Of a stretch of 12,033 bases of DNA, positions 1-7,381 are shown piece after piece. Numbering within the stretch: the first letter of the stretch is position 1; each line of letters starts with the position of its first letter. This stretch comes from an uncultured Bacteroides sp. (lineage in GTDB: Bacteria > Bacteroidota > Bacteroidia > Bacteroidales > Bacteroidaceae): the NCBI RefSeq assembly GCF_937912035.1, contig NZ_CALDPF010000044.1, positions 1 through 12,033 on the forward strand, given 5' to 3'. The notes beneath the pieces were generated by a model. It did not search any database and was not told the origin of the DNA. It worked only from the letters and a program-made list of their open reading frames with translations. Made by a program: the position numbers and the translations under genes.

Positions 1-2
1 AA

Positions 3-426
3 CGCCCTTTGCCTATGATATATCAAAGCGGATATCTTACAATAAAGGCTTACGATAGAGATTTCAACACCTTTCTTCTTGATTTCCCGAACAATGAGGT
101 AAAAGGCGGATTCCTTACAATGGTGGCTTTGTCATATCTGCAACCAACTGTATAACACCTTCTATCTCATTATGCGTCTAGTGAGTGTTTATACTGTCTA
201 TGCAGAGAAAGTTCAGAGCAAGGGACGTGTGGACTGCATAGTGGAAACATCGGACTATGTGTATATCTTTGAGTTCAAACTGGACGGTACGGCCCAAGAG
301 GCACTTCAGCAGATAGAGGAAAAAGGATATGCGCGTGAATATGCAACAGACGGCCGCCAAGTCTATAAGATCGGAGCATCATTCTCTTCTGAAACCGGTA
401 CGATTAGCGACTGGGTAGTAAATTAG
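3..426 (+). pseudogene. Broken AAA-ATPase/PD-(D/E)XK nuclease-domain protein (DUF1703-type), 3' part
   Basis: The frame from base 3 reads RPLPMIYQSGYLTIKAYDRD and continues through FLLDFPNNEVKGGFL to a stop at 153-155. From about base 154 a different frame reads NTFYLIMRLVSVYT, then GRVD, FEFKLDG and ALQQIEEKGY, and stops at 424-426. In intact members of this family, as I recall them, the same blocks lie in one frame with some 50-60 residues between them. The simplest reading is an internal deletion near base 150 that also shifted the frame. The C-terminal nuclease motif is still visible: Asp in GRVD, Glu and Lys in FEFK, and the following QQI. A short ORF from ATG 172 (84 aa) could still be translated, but it would be only the C-terminal half of a nuclease domain. 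Intact family members pair an N-terminal AAA ATPase with this domain and their role is poorly known. The 5' end lies outside the window. Confidence 0.75.
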
Positions 427-578
427 CGAAATATAATCTACCGCATACCGCAAAATCATGCAATAATCATAATGAATATAATATAAATGAAAAACTTCTT
501 ATAAAATGTGATACTACTATTTATGCGGACGAGATTACAAATCTCTTTAATGAACTCCTATAGAGTTATTTAAAACAA
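427..578. other. Intergenic region between convergent genes
   Basis: This AT-rich spacer separates the plus-strand nuclease pseudogene from the minus-strand protease gene, so any signal here would be a terminator. One short perfect hairpin is visible at 531-545 (GAGATT, loop ACA, AATCTC), followed on the plus strand by only three T. A second weak one, AACTC/GAGTT, lies near 552-566. Neither is convincing as an intrinsic terminator. I see no ORF, RNA gene or promoter. Confidence 0.4.
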
Positions 579-1418
579 TCAAAGCACTTCTAGTATTTGT
601 TTATGATAATTTAGAATAAAAGAATGACCTTGTAGGAATTCTATATTTAAAAGACCTAATTTATTATTGCCTATTATGAAATCCAATATAAAATCATCTT
701 TTCCTATTTTGAATTTTACATTTCTGCACAACAATTCTGTTTTAATTGATAATTTATTTCCGATATCTGCCGATTCTTTCTGTATTATTTCTTTTGGTCC
801 ATCATAGATGTCTAATTGCAATTTATTATTTCTACAACCCGTATCAAATATAAAACGAGTATTTTTTTTGCCAACCTTTCCTTCTAAAACTATATAATCA
901 ATTGCTACATCTGAATAATGTCTGTGATTTTTCCACTTGTAAACAACCCCTTTTACTTTTTTATTACAATCATAGGGTTCAATAATACTTTTTTCCATAT
1001 CAAATTTCCAAGCCCCTTGTTTAAGGATATTTGCTCCTATAATAAACTTAGGTGCATATTTTTGATAAATACCAGAAAGATCCGCGACAAGGCAATGAAC
1101 TTTAGTGTATATTTTACCACAGAAGAATAAAGAATCAATAATAGTACTAGAAATTTTTGTCCTATTTTGATTAACATAAATTGTTTCTAATGTGTTTTCT
1201 TTTATTCCACAAGAATCAATGGCAAAAATTGAATCAAGAATGCACAAAGAACATCCTGTATCAATTAAGGAAGATATTGTAAACTCTTTTTTAGCATGGA
1301 ATATTTGTGTATCAGAATACATAAATTTATCCCTGAAAACAAGTTTAGACTGAGAACTTGCAGTAGTAATAACTGCAAATAACACACTTAATGATATAAA
1401 AAAGGGCTTCATAATCAT
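579..1418 (-). CDS. Secreted two-lobed retropepsin-like aspartic protease
   Basis: The 279-residue product starts with a Sec-type signal peptide (residues 1 to about 22, ending TTASSQ), so it is exported to the periplasm or cell surface. Two copies of an aspartic-protease half follow. The first has DTG at 53-55 (SSLIDTGCSLCILD) and the retropepsin-like segment FIIGANILKQG at about 125-135. The second has DTG at 192-194 (RFIFDTGCRNN) and the matching segment LGLLNIEFLQG at about 254-264. A single chain carrying both catalytic Asp residues (D53, D192) would fold like a fused retropepsin dimer. In both halves DTG is followed by Cys instead of the usual Ala, Ser or Thr. There are eight Cys in all (56, 59, 70, 100, 109, 151, 195, 231). 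The start ATG at 1418 overlaps the upstream stop as ATGA, which indicates translational coupling; Met3 (1412) is an alternative start. The substrate is unknown, and proteolytic activity is inferred from the motifs only. Confidence 0.72.
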   Translation of the reverse strand: MIMKPFFISLSVLFAVITTASSQSKLVFRDKFMYSDTQIFHAKKEFTISSLIDTGCSLCILDSIFAIDSCGIKENTLETIYVNQNRTKISSTIIDSLFFCGKIYTKVHCLVADLSGIYQKYAPKFIIGANILKQGAWKFDMEKSIIEPYDCNKKVKGVVYKWKNHRHYSDVAIDYIVLEGKVGKKNTRFIFDTGCRNNKLQLDIYDGPKEIIQKESADIGNKLSIKTELLCRNVKFKIGKDDFILDFIIGNNKLGLLNIEFLQGHSFILNYHKQILEVL

Positions 1419-1723
1419 CTAAAGAAAATTTCTTTCAAAATGTCGCCTATCCAAGGATCTTTCATCTTTTCCTTGAATGAATCATATTTGAATTTAAAGC
1501 TCTCCTTATTATATGGTTTATTTAAATAATAACGAAAACTATCCCTGTTGAGTATAATTGATTTATATAAAGTTGTATTATCATTGGTTAAAGAATCATT
1601 TAATGCATTTACAGTTAATGTATCAGCATTGTTGATCTTATTATTGCTTTCCGTTCCAGCAAAAAATACAGAACTATTTATAGAAACAACCAATAATATA
1701 AATATTTTCGTAAAATTACTCAT
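1415..1723 (-). CDS. Small secreted protein coupled to the aspartic protease
   Basis: I do not recognise a family for this 102-residue protein. It has a clear signal peptide (MSNFTKIFILLVVSINSSVF, cleavage near FFA/G at about 22). A low-complexity stretch rich in Asn, Thr and Asp follows (about 24-52), then a basic and aromatic C-terminal half (YYLNKPYNKESFKFKYDSF, ending in KEIFFR). It contains no Cys. Its stop overlaps the protease start by four bases (ATGA), so the two are translated together. It could be a partner, chaperone, inhibitor or substrate of the protease, but nothing in the sequence decides between these. No TAnnTTTG box is visible in the 53 bp upstream, so transcription probably comes from the lipoprotein gene ahead of it. 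Confidence 0.6.
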   Translation of the reverse strand: MSNFTKIFILLVVSINSSVFFAGTESNNKINNADTLTVNALNDSLTNDNTTLYKSIILNRDSFRYYLNKPYNKESFKFKYDSFKEKMKDPWIGDILKEIFFR

Positions 1724-1776
1724 GTTTATTTTGAAGTTTATAGTTCTAAATTCGTGCGACTTTTTACTATTAATTA

Positions 1777-2343
1777 TTATTCATAATTACCTCTAAAGTG
1801 GTAAACTAAACGTGGAAAATCTTCATATTTCTTACCATCAACCCATAATTCCAGAGGTGATATATTAAACATTATGAAATTATGTCCTACTTCAGCGTCC
1901 CCACCAAAAGTCTGAGCAAAAACAATCCGAATAGAAGGAGGTGCTCCATAACCGCCTAATACGTCGACATCCTTAGGTCGCAATCCAAAATTTATATTCC
2001 AACCGTCACTCTGATGAAAATCATAACCAGCAACAACTTCCACCTCTCCAATTTCACGCAGGCGCTCCGACAGGCCTTCATCTGAAATCAGTTCTACATA
2101 TGGTAATAATGACATATTGAATTTGAGTGAATCGCGTGAAACAGCTACTGCATTCTGAAGTTCTGTTATACTTGAACCTTGATAATAGTCTACTTGTACA
2201 GTGCCATGATAGGTTCCTTTCATGTCGAATAGCATCTGTTGTACTTCTTCTTTAGAAAAGCCCTCTTCCTCTTTATTACAGCTAATAATGGTAAATGTTA
2301 ACAGGAACAATATCATTATTCCAAATAGATTTTTTGTTTTCAT
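1777..2343 (-). CDS. Small lipoprotein, DUF4840-like
   Basis: The 188-residue product has a classical lipoprotein signal: MKTKNLFGIMILFLL, then FTIISC with Cys22 as the lipidation site, followed by an acidic stretch (NKEEE) of the kind linked to surface export in Bacteroides. The mature part begins with a helix (SKEEVQQMLFDMKG) and continues as alternating strands ending in LVYHFRGNYE. The FDMKGTYHGTVQV segment resembles what I recall of the DUF4840 family of Bacteroides lipoproteins. I could not check this assignment. A -7 box lies about 60 bp upstream. The gene is the first of a probable three-gene unit with the secreted protein and protease, with 53 bp to the next start. Its function is unknown. 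Confidence 0.65.
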   Translation of the reverse strand: MKTKNLFGIMILFLLTFTIISCNKEEEGFSKEEVQQMLFDMKGTYHGTVQVDYYQGSSITELQNAVAVSRDSLKFNMSLLPYVELISDEGLSERLREIGEVEVVAGYDFHQSDGWNINFGLRPKDVDVLGGYGAPPSIRIVFAQTFGGDAEVGHNFIMFNISPLELWVDGKKYEDFPRLVYHFRGNYE

Positions 2344-2401
2344 AATACTTTAATTAACTCAATTATTTGTACTAGATTATCATTCAAATCAGCTAATATC
2401 G

Positions 2402-2409
2402 CAAATATA
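2402..2409 (-). promoter_or_regulatory. Bacteroides -7 box upstream of the lipoprotein gene
   Basis: The minus strand reads TATATTTG, an exact match to the Bacteroides TAnnTTTG -7 element. It implies a start of transcription near 2397 and a leader of about 54 bases before the ATG at 2343. No TTTG -33 element is visible at the usual spacing, so the call rests on one element. The surrounding 2344-2514 interval has no gene. Confidence 0.45.
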
Positions 2410-2514
2410 GTGTTTATAATCTAATACGGATTCTATCCTCCATTTTTTTGTAAAAAAGAGTCTAATATTCTGCTAATTATAACATTATATCTGTGGTACT
2501 TACATTTTTTACTC

Positions 2515-4845
2515 TTACATACGATTCTTCTGGCTCTCACCTGCTCCGGTTCCTTTGTACTTGCTCTTGGTTGTATTGAACTTATAGCGGACAGTTAGTC
2601 TGACTGTACAGTTATTCGGTTCTTCAGTCATGTGCATGGTCTGCATATTGCTTACATACATCATAAAATCACGCTTATAGCTGTTGAACAGGTTTGTTGC
2701 GTCCAGACGGATATTCAGTCTGTCATTGAGAAGACTCTTCTGCAATGCCATATCCATTCTCCAGGAAGGTTTAAGGAATCTGCCGTTCTTCATGTCTCCC
2801 TTACTTGTGTACATAAAATCCGCATCCAGCATGAAGCCCAAAGGCAGACTCAGGTTGTTGTTCCATATAATCGTACCCATCGGATTGTCCAGACTGAGGT
2901 TGCCTTGAGGAGTCTGTACATCGTACCACTGCTTGTTCAGTTGGAATCGCCATTGTGGTTTCCAGATACCGATAGTAGGAGAAAGTGTCACACCGGCAAA
3001 AATCTTGTCGTATACTTCCGCATTGGCAAGTGACATCAGCATGATTGTAGGATCATTCTCGTCATACAGACTGGTTACATTGAGAATATCGTTCTTCACA
3101 CGGTTATATCCTACAGACAATTGCAACCAGCGGTATGTAGCTCCCAAAGTAAGGTTATGCGTAAACTTAGGGGCAAGCAACGGATTTCCGGTTTCATAGG
3201 TATATTTGTTTATCAGCAGAACGCTGCTTCTCAAATCCCAATAGGAAGGTCTTGCTATGTCAGTACGATAAGCCAGCTGGAAATTCACACGGTTGACGGG
3301 AAATGCAATGGAAAGCGTAGGAAACAGATTGCTGAAGTTCTTGCTTTGCTCATCCACACGGATATCTTTCTCAAAATAATCGGATGCATTATACTCGTAT
3401 CTCAATCCAGCTAAAGCCTGTACGCTGCCAAACTTCCGGCTGTATTCCACAAATGCCGCACCCATATTCTCGCGAATCCGACTGTCATCGTCCGAAACAA
3501 TACCTTCCGGATTCAAGTTGACGTTCCTGCGGTTCGTATAAGTATATTCACCACCAAACGAGAATTCACCACCGCAGAAAGGTCTGGAAAGAATCAGCCT
3601 TGCAGCATAAAGCGTGTTGTCAATGTCATTGAAGATAGATACATAACGATTGTTCTCGCTTCCGTCAGCCAGTTCTGTCTTTTCATCAAGATAGCTTGCC
3701 TTATCGCTCTTATCCCAATATCCGTCCAGGTTCAAGTCTATGCTCCAGTCCTTGACTCTGCCGTTATAATAGGCATTCACCTGATGATATTCGGAACCAT
3801 TGTCTATGATGTTGGGGCTGTATGTCTTTTCCGACAAAGCACCGTCACGATACACATCCGTATTAGTTTCCATCAAGGCATTTGAATAAGGAGTCTTGTG
3901 ATAATCGTAACGTATTCCTAAAGCCGAATTCTCATTAATGGTATAGTTTACGGCTAACCGGGCGTTAAAGTTTTTGGAAGTCCAGTCATTGAATGTGGTG
4001 GATTTCTGCTGCCAGTGTTCCTGCAAATAAGTATCCTGTACAACTTCTTTTCTTATCCAACCGTACATTCTTGATCCATACAGCATACCGGACAAATCCC
4101 AGCCATCCTTTCGGTAATTGAAGTTAAGCTGTTCCAGTGCGCTCCAGTCTCTATTATACTCGAACATGGCACGGTTATCAAAGCCGAATCCTTCGCCTTC
4201 CGCTTTCTTGGTGATGATGCGTATTACGGAGGTTACTTCCGCGCCGTATCTTGCTCCCGGATTATTGACCACTTCCACAGATTTTATATTCTCTGCCGAA
4301 AGTCTGTCCAGTTCAGAGTTGTCAAGCAGTTTCCGACCGTTGACATAGATCTCAGGAGTACCACGGCCGAAAACATTGATTTCGCCATCTCTCGAGGTAA
4401 CATTAGGTATCTTGTCAAGCATCTGTTCCGCAGTTCCGGCTTTTTCCAAAGCAGTACCGGCCACTCCAGTTACCATAGCATCTCCCTTGATACGTGTAAC
4501 AGGAAGATTGCCTTTTACCACCACTTCACCAAGCATCTGTGCATCCGAAGCGAGCTGCACGATTCCTATATTTGCCGGAGATACAGGCTTACAAACGGTT
4601 CTATATCCGATAGATGATATTTTTACAATCTGGTTTTGTGATGTTGCCTCCAGAGTGAAAGTACCGTCCTCACCGCTGATGGTTCCGCTTACAAACGCCG
4701 AATCCGGCAGCGATAACAACACTACATTGGCGTATGGCAACGGCTGGCTGTTCTCGTCAATGAGTTTTCCGCTTACGGTCTGTGCGGATACTCCAACTGA
4801 AACAACGGCACAGACAGATATGAAAAATGTTCTAATTTTTCTCAT
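2515..4845 (-). CDS. Outer-membrane beta-barrel TonB-dependent receptor-like protein (receptor A)
   Basis: The product is a 776-residue outer-membrane protein. The order is signal peptide 1-21 (ending SVSA-type VSA before Gln22), carboxypeptidase-regulatory-like beta-sandwich (about 23-100), a TonB-box-like LGEVVVKG (105-112), plug (about 118-213, with IYVNGRK and IKSVEVVNNPGARY), then a barrel. The barrel holds the family signature RPSYW and TGNPLLAP near residue 553, and a final strand VRLTVRYKF. A basic and Gly-rich tail, SKYKGTGAGESQKNRM, follows. This matches the SusD-less 'outer membrane beta-barrel' branch of TonB-dependent receptors (OMP_b-brl_3 type). The frame is open further upstream to 4926, but that stretch overlaps the end of receptor B and lacks a signal sequence; the ATG at 4845 places a proper signal peptide first. 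It lies 19 bp after receptor B, so the two are almost certainly cotranscribed. The ligand is unknown. Confidence 0.85.
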   Translation of the reverse strand: MRKIRTFFISVCAVVSVGVSAQTVSGKLIDENSQPLPYANVVLLSLPDSAFVSGTISGEDGTFTLEATSQNQIVKISSIGYRTVCKPVSPANIGIVQLASDAQMLGEVVVKGNLPVTRIKGDAMVTGVAGTALEKAGTAEQMLDKIPNVTSRDGEINVFGRGTPEIYVNGRKLLDNSELDRLSAENIKSVEVVNNPGARYGAEVTSVIRIITKKAEGEGFGFDNRAMFEYNRDWSALEQLNFNYRKDGWDLSGMLYGSRMYGWIRKEVVQDTYLQEHWQQKSTTFNDWTSKNFNARLAVNYTINENSALGIRYDYHKTPYSNALMETNTDVYRDGALSEKTYSPNIIDNGSEYHQVNAYYNGRVKDWSIDLNLDGYWDKSDKASYLDEKTELADGSENNRYVSIFNDIDNTLYAARLILSRPFCGGEFSFGGEYTYTNRRNVNLNPEGIVSDDDSRIRENMGAAFVEYSRKFGSVQALAGLRYEYNASDYFEKDIRVDEQSKNFSNLFPTLSIAFPVNRVNFQLAYRTDIARPSYWDLRSSVLLINKYTYETGNPLLAPKFTHNLTLGATYRWLQLSVGYNRVKNDILNVTSLYDENDPTIMLMSLANAEVYDKIFAGVTLSPTIGIWKPQWRFQLNKQWYDVQTPQGNLSLDNPMGTIIWNNNLSLPLGFMLDADFMYTSKGDMKNGRFLKPSWRMDMALQKSLLNDRLNIRLDATNLFNSYKRDFMMYVSNMQTMHMTEEPNNCTVRLTVRYKFNTTKSKYKGTGAGESQKNRM

Positions 4846-4864
4846 TTTTATAGTCTTAAATGTT

Positions 4865-7225
4865 TTACAAACGACTCTTCTGGCTATCCCCTGCTCCGGT
4901 TCCTTTGTACTTACTCTTTGCAGCATTGAACTTATAACGTAGGGTCAAACCTACACTGCGGCGAACTTCCTGATTTATCGTCATAACCCTGTTTCCGCTA
5001 TACAAAACAGTTTTTGCTGCGCTGGAATTGAATAAGTCATCAGCCTGAAGCCTGACACTCAGACGTTCATTAAAAAAACTTTTATATAATCCCACATTAG
5101 CATACCAGCAACCTTCAGCTACATACGCATTTTCATTATCTCCCGGAGTATCTGCTCCCAAATCTATATCCAAGCCAAATCCAAGCGGCAAACTGAAGTG
5201 ATTACGGAACGTAAACGACCCAATAGGATTATTAAAATTTTCCACGCTACCGAGTACATCTATTTTGTACCACTGCTGAAGTAACATAAGCGTAAGCTGA
5301 GGAGACCAGATACCTATGGTTGGAGCAAGTGTCAAACTGGAATAAAGTTTATCCGACGCATACCTGTTGTAATAACTGAACAAAGAAACAGTCGGGTCAT
5401 CTTCCGAATAAGCCTGATTGAGTTGAATGATTGCGTCACGGCCATGAATATAACGTGTATTGAAATACAACCATTTGTACGAAAGATTAAACGAAAGCCT
5501 GTTTATAACCGAAGGTCGCAAAAACGGATTTCCGCCTTCGTAAGTATAACGGTTGACATACGTAGTACTACTTCGGAGCATCCAGTAAGGAGGTCGGTAA
5601 ATGCTTCCGGTATAACTCAACTGCAACTGGGCCTTGCCTACAGGCAACGAAAGAGAAACGGAAGGAAACACATTATCGTATGTACGGCTCTGCTCGTCTA
5701 TTCGCTTTCCTTCCTCGTAATAATCCGATGCCAGATGCTCATATCGTACTCCTGCCCTCACCTGTAACTGACTGATACGGAAACCGTATTCTGCAAAAAG
5801 AGCAAAACTGTTTTCGCGGATGCGGCTTTCGTCATTATCCAGAATTCCCTCAACATTCCTATAACTGTTCAGACGATTGGTATAAGTATATTCACTGCCT
5901 AACGAAAAATTTCCTTTCCATAACGGATGTTCCGCCACAAGTTTTGCCGCATACAGTGTATTTTTATCATTGCTCTCACTCGTAACAGTCTGTTCTTTCC
6001 GTTCACCGTCTGCTGAAAGAATTTCTTCCAGCATTTCCTGCGGTATTCTATTCTCCTGCCAAATTCCGTCTACATTAAAGTCAATATGCCAGTCTCCCAC
6101 CAGTCCGTTATAATAAGTATTCAGCGTATGCCCTGAACTTACATGATTCTGCCATCCCCCACTGTTGCTTTTCTCATAAGGGATATTGTTCTGAGCTACA
6201 TCCGTCTGCATATCAATATCATCGTGAAATTTAGGAGTGCGGTCATAATTATAACGCATACCCAGTGAATGGTTTTCATTAAACTGGTAATTGAGTGACA
6301 GCATTGCAGCTATGTTCTGAATATGTTTCCAGTTATACAAATAAGATTTCTGCGTCCATGTGCGGTCCAGAAAAGTTTCCTGTTCGATGTGTTTGTTGTT
6401 TTCGCTGCGTCTGTCATTACCCGAAATCATACCCGACAAATCAAAGCCTCCTTTACGATAATTGAAATCAAATACATCGTTTACCGTCCAGTCATAACGA
6501 TACTCTGTATAGAAACGGTTGTCGAAACCGAAACCTTCTCCCTGCGGCTTCTTGGTTTTGATTCGGATAACGGCATTCACTGTCGCGTCATAGCGCGAAC
6601 CAGGATTGTTCACCACTTCCACACTTTTGATGTTATCGGAAGAAAGCTGGCTCAGTTCGGAATTGTTCCGTACCTTACGACCGTTGATATAAATCTCCGG
6701 AGCACCCGCACCGAACACACGGACTTCTCCATCATCGGCTGATACTCCAGGAAGCTTGTCCAACAAATCCTCCCCTGTCCCTGCCTTTTCAAGGATACTT
6801 CCCTGCACAGTAGTAACCATTGCATCACCTTTCAGCTGCATCTTGGGCAAATCAGCTTTCACCACCACTTCTCCAAGCATCTGTGCATCCGAAACAAGCT
6901 GTACAATACCAATATTTGCCGGAGATACCGGCTTACATACGGTCTTATATCCGATAGAAGATATTTTCACTATCTGGTTTTCCGATGTGGCCTCCAGAGT
7001 GAAAGTTCCGTCCTCACCACTGATAGTTCCGCTAACAAATGCAGAATCCGGCAAGGATAAAAGTACCACATTGGCGTATGATAAAGGTTGGTTCTTCTCG
7101 TCAATAAGTTTTCCGCTTACGGTCTGTGCGGATAGGCTTACAGGCAAGAGGACCATTAAAGATGTTAATAATAAGGTTTTAATCGCTTTCATTATAAAGA
7201 AACTTTTTAGGTTATTATTGCTCAT
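4865..7225 (-). CDS. Outer-membrane beta-barrel TonB-dependent receptor-like protein (receptor B)
   Basis: The 786-residue product is a paralogue of the downstream and upstream receptors. It has a signal peptide ending LSA before Gln34, a regulatory-like domain (about 35-112), a TonB-box-like LGEVVVKA (117-124), a plug with IYINGRKVRNNSEL and IKSVEVVNNPGSRY, a barrel with the RPPYW and GNPFLRP signature near residue 565, and the tail SKYKGTGAGDSQKSRL. The start at 7225 is preceded by GGAG nine bases upstream, which favours it. An in-frame ATG at 7192 would give a more compact signal peptide (MKAIKTLLLT...) and cannot be excluded. The gene follows the HTH regulator by 156 bp containing a dyad and a promoter, and heads a two-gene unit with receptor A. 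The N-terminal domain is nearly the same as in A and C, while plug and barrel differ. No SusD-like gene accompanies it, so a small-ligand or peptide receptor is as likely as a glycan importer. Confidence 0.87.
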   Translation of the reverse strand: MSNNNLKSFFIMKAIKTLLLTSLMVLLPVSLSAQTVSGKLIDEKNQPLSYANVVLLSLPDSAFVSGTISGEDGTFTLEATSENQIVKISSIGYKTVCKPVSPANIGIVQLVSDAQMLGEVVVKADLPKMQLKGDAMVTTVQGSILEKAGTGEDLLDKLPGVSADDGEVRVFGAGAPEIYINGRKVRNNSELSQLSSDNIKSVEVVNNPGSRYDATVNAVIRIKTKKPQGEGFGFDNRFYTEYRYDWTVNDVFDFNYRKGGFDLSGMISGNDRRSENNKHIEQETFLDRTWTQKSYLYNWKHIQNIAAMLSLNYQFNENHSLGMRYNYDRTPKFHDDIDMQTDVAQNNIPYEKSNSGGWQNHVSSGHTLNTYYNGLVGDWHIDFNVDGIWQENRIPQEMLEEILSADGERKEQTVTSESNDKNTLYAAKLVAEHPLWKGNFSLGSEYTYTNRLNSYRNVEGILDNDESRIRENSFALFAEYGFRISQLQVRAGVRYEHLASDYYEEGKRIDEQSRTYDNVFPSVSLSLPVGKAQLQLSYTGSIYRPPYWMLRSSTTYVNRYTYEGGNPFLRPSVINRLSFNLSYKWLYFNTRYIHGRDAIIQLNQAYSEDDPTVSLFSYYNRYASDKLYSSLTLAPTIGIWSPQLTLMLLQQWYKIDVLGSVENFNNPIGSFTFRNHFSLPLGFGLDIDLGADTPGDNENAYVAEGCWYANVGLYKSFFNERLSVRLQADDLFNSSAAKTVLYSGNRVMTINQEVRRSVGLTLRYKFNAAKSKYKGTGAGDSQKSRL

Positions 7226-7243
7226 GGTTTATATCTCCGAATG

Positions 7244-7279
7244 CAAAGTTATACCATATAACAATACACCTTCTAAAAA
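7244..7279 (-). promoter_or_regulatory. Promoter of receptor B-A unit
   Basis: The minus strand carries TAACTTTG at 7244-7251, an exact Bacteroides -7 box (TAnnTTTG). A T-rich element, TTTTTAG, lies 21 bases upstream at 7273-7279, in the position of the -33 element though not an exact TTTG. Transcription would start near 7239. This gives a leader of only about 14 bases, which would include the GGAG ahead of the ATG at 7225. Confidence 0.6.
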
Positions 7280-7305
7280 GTATCTCTACATTTAATCATT
7301 AACAA

Positions 7306-7348
7306 AATACGGCATAACACACTGATTATATGTGCATTATGCCGTATT
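7306..7348 (-). terminator. 12-bp perfect dyad between regulator and receptor B: terminator or operator
   Basis: AATACGGCATAA (7306-7317) and TTATGCCGTATT (7337-7348) form a perfect 12-bp inverted repeat around a 19-base spacer. The spacer contains a further CACA/TGTG pair. It begins 33 bp after the regulator stop, and on the minus strand it runs into TTTTGTT, so it can act as an intrinsic terminator for the regulator. It also lies about 70-110 bases ahead of the receptor B start of transcription, where an activator site would be expected. The same sequence recurs at the second module. Confidence 0.55.
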
Positions 7349-7381
7349 ATACAATTATGTCAATCTCTACATTTTCTATTT

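Noticed and set aside
2444..2517. Possible terminator after receptor A (AAGAGT near the stop pairing with ACTCTT, then a T run)
   Set aside because: The stem has only six pairs and encloses almost 50 bases. Termination here is plausible, but the hairpin is not supported.
4846..4926. Upstream extension of receptor A to the ATG at 4926
   Set aside because: It overlaps the coding end of receptor B and would put 27 non-signal residues ahead of a good signal peptide.
4376..4942. Plus-strand ORF of 188 codons antisense to the 5' end of receptor A, with similar ones at 6756-7295 and 11535-11831
   Set aside because: They lie opposite the conserved receptor N-terminal domain, and their similarity to each other follows from that. 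They have no promoter, signal or family of their own.
2515..7225. SusC/SusD-type polysaccharide utilisation locus
   Set aside because: No SusD-like lipoprotein or glycoside hydrolase is present, and the receptors have the shorter SusD-less architecture of under 800 residues.
7306..7348. Invertible promoter or recombinase site formed by the dyad
   Set aside because: The arms are 12 bp with only 19 bases between them. The promoter lies outside them, both copies have the same orientation, and no recombinase gene is in the window.
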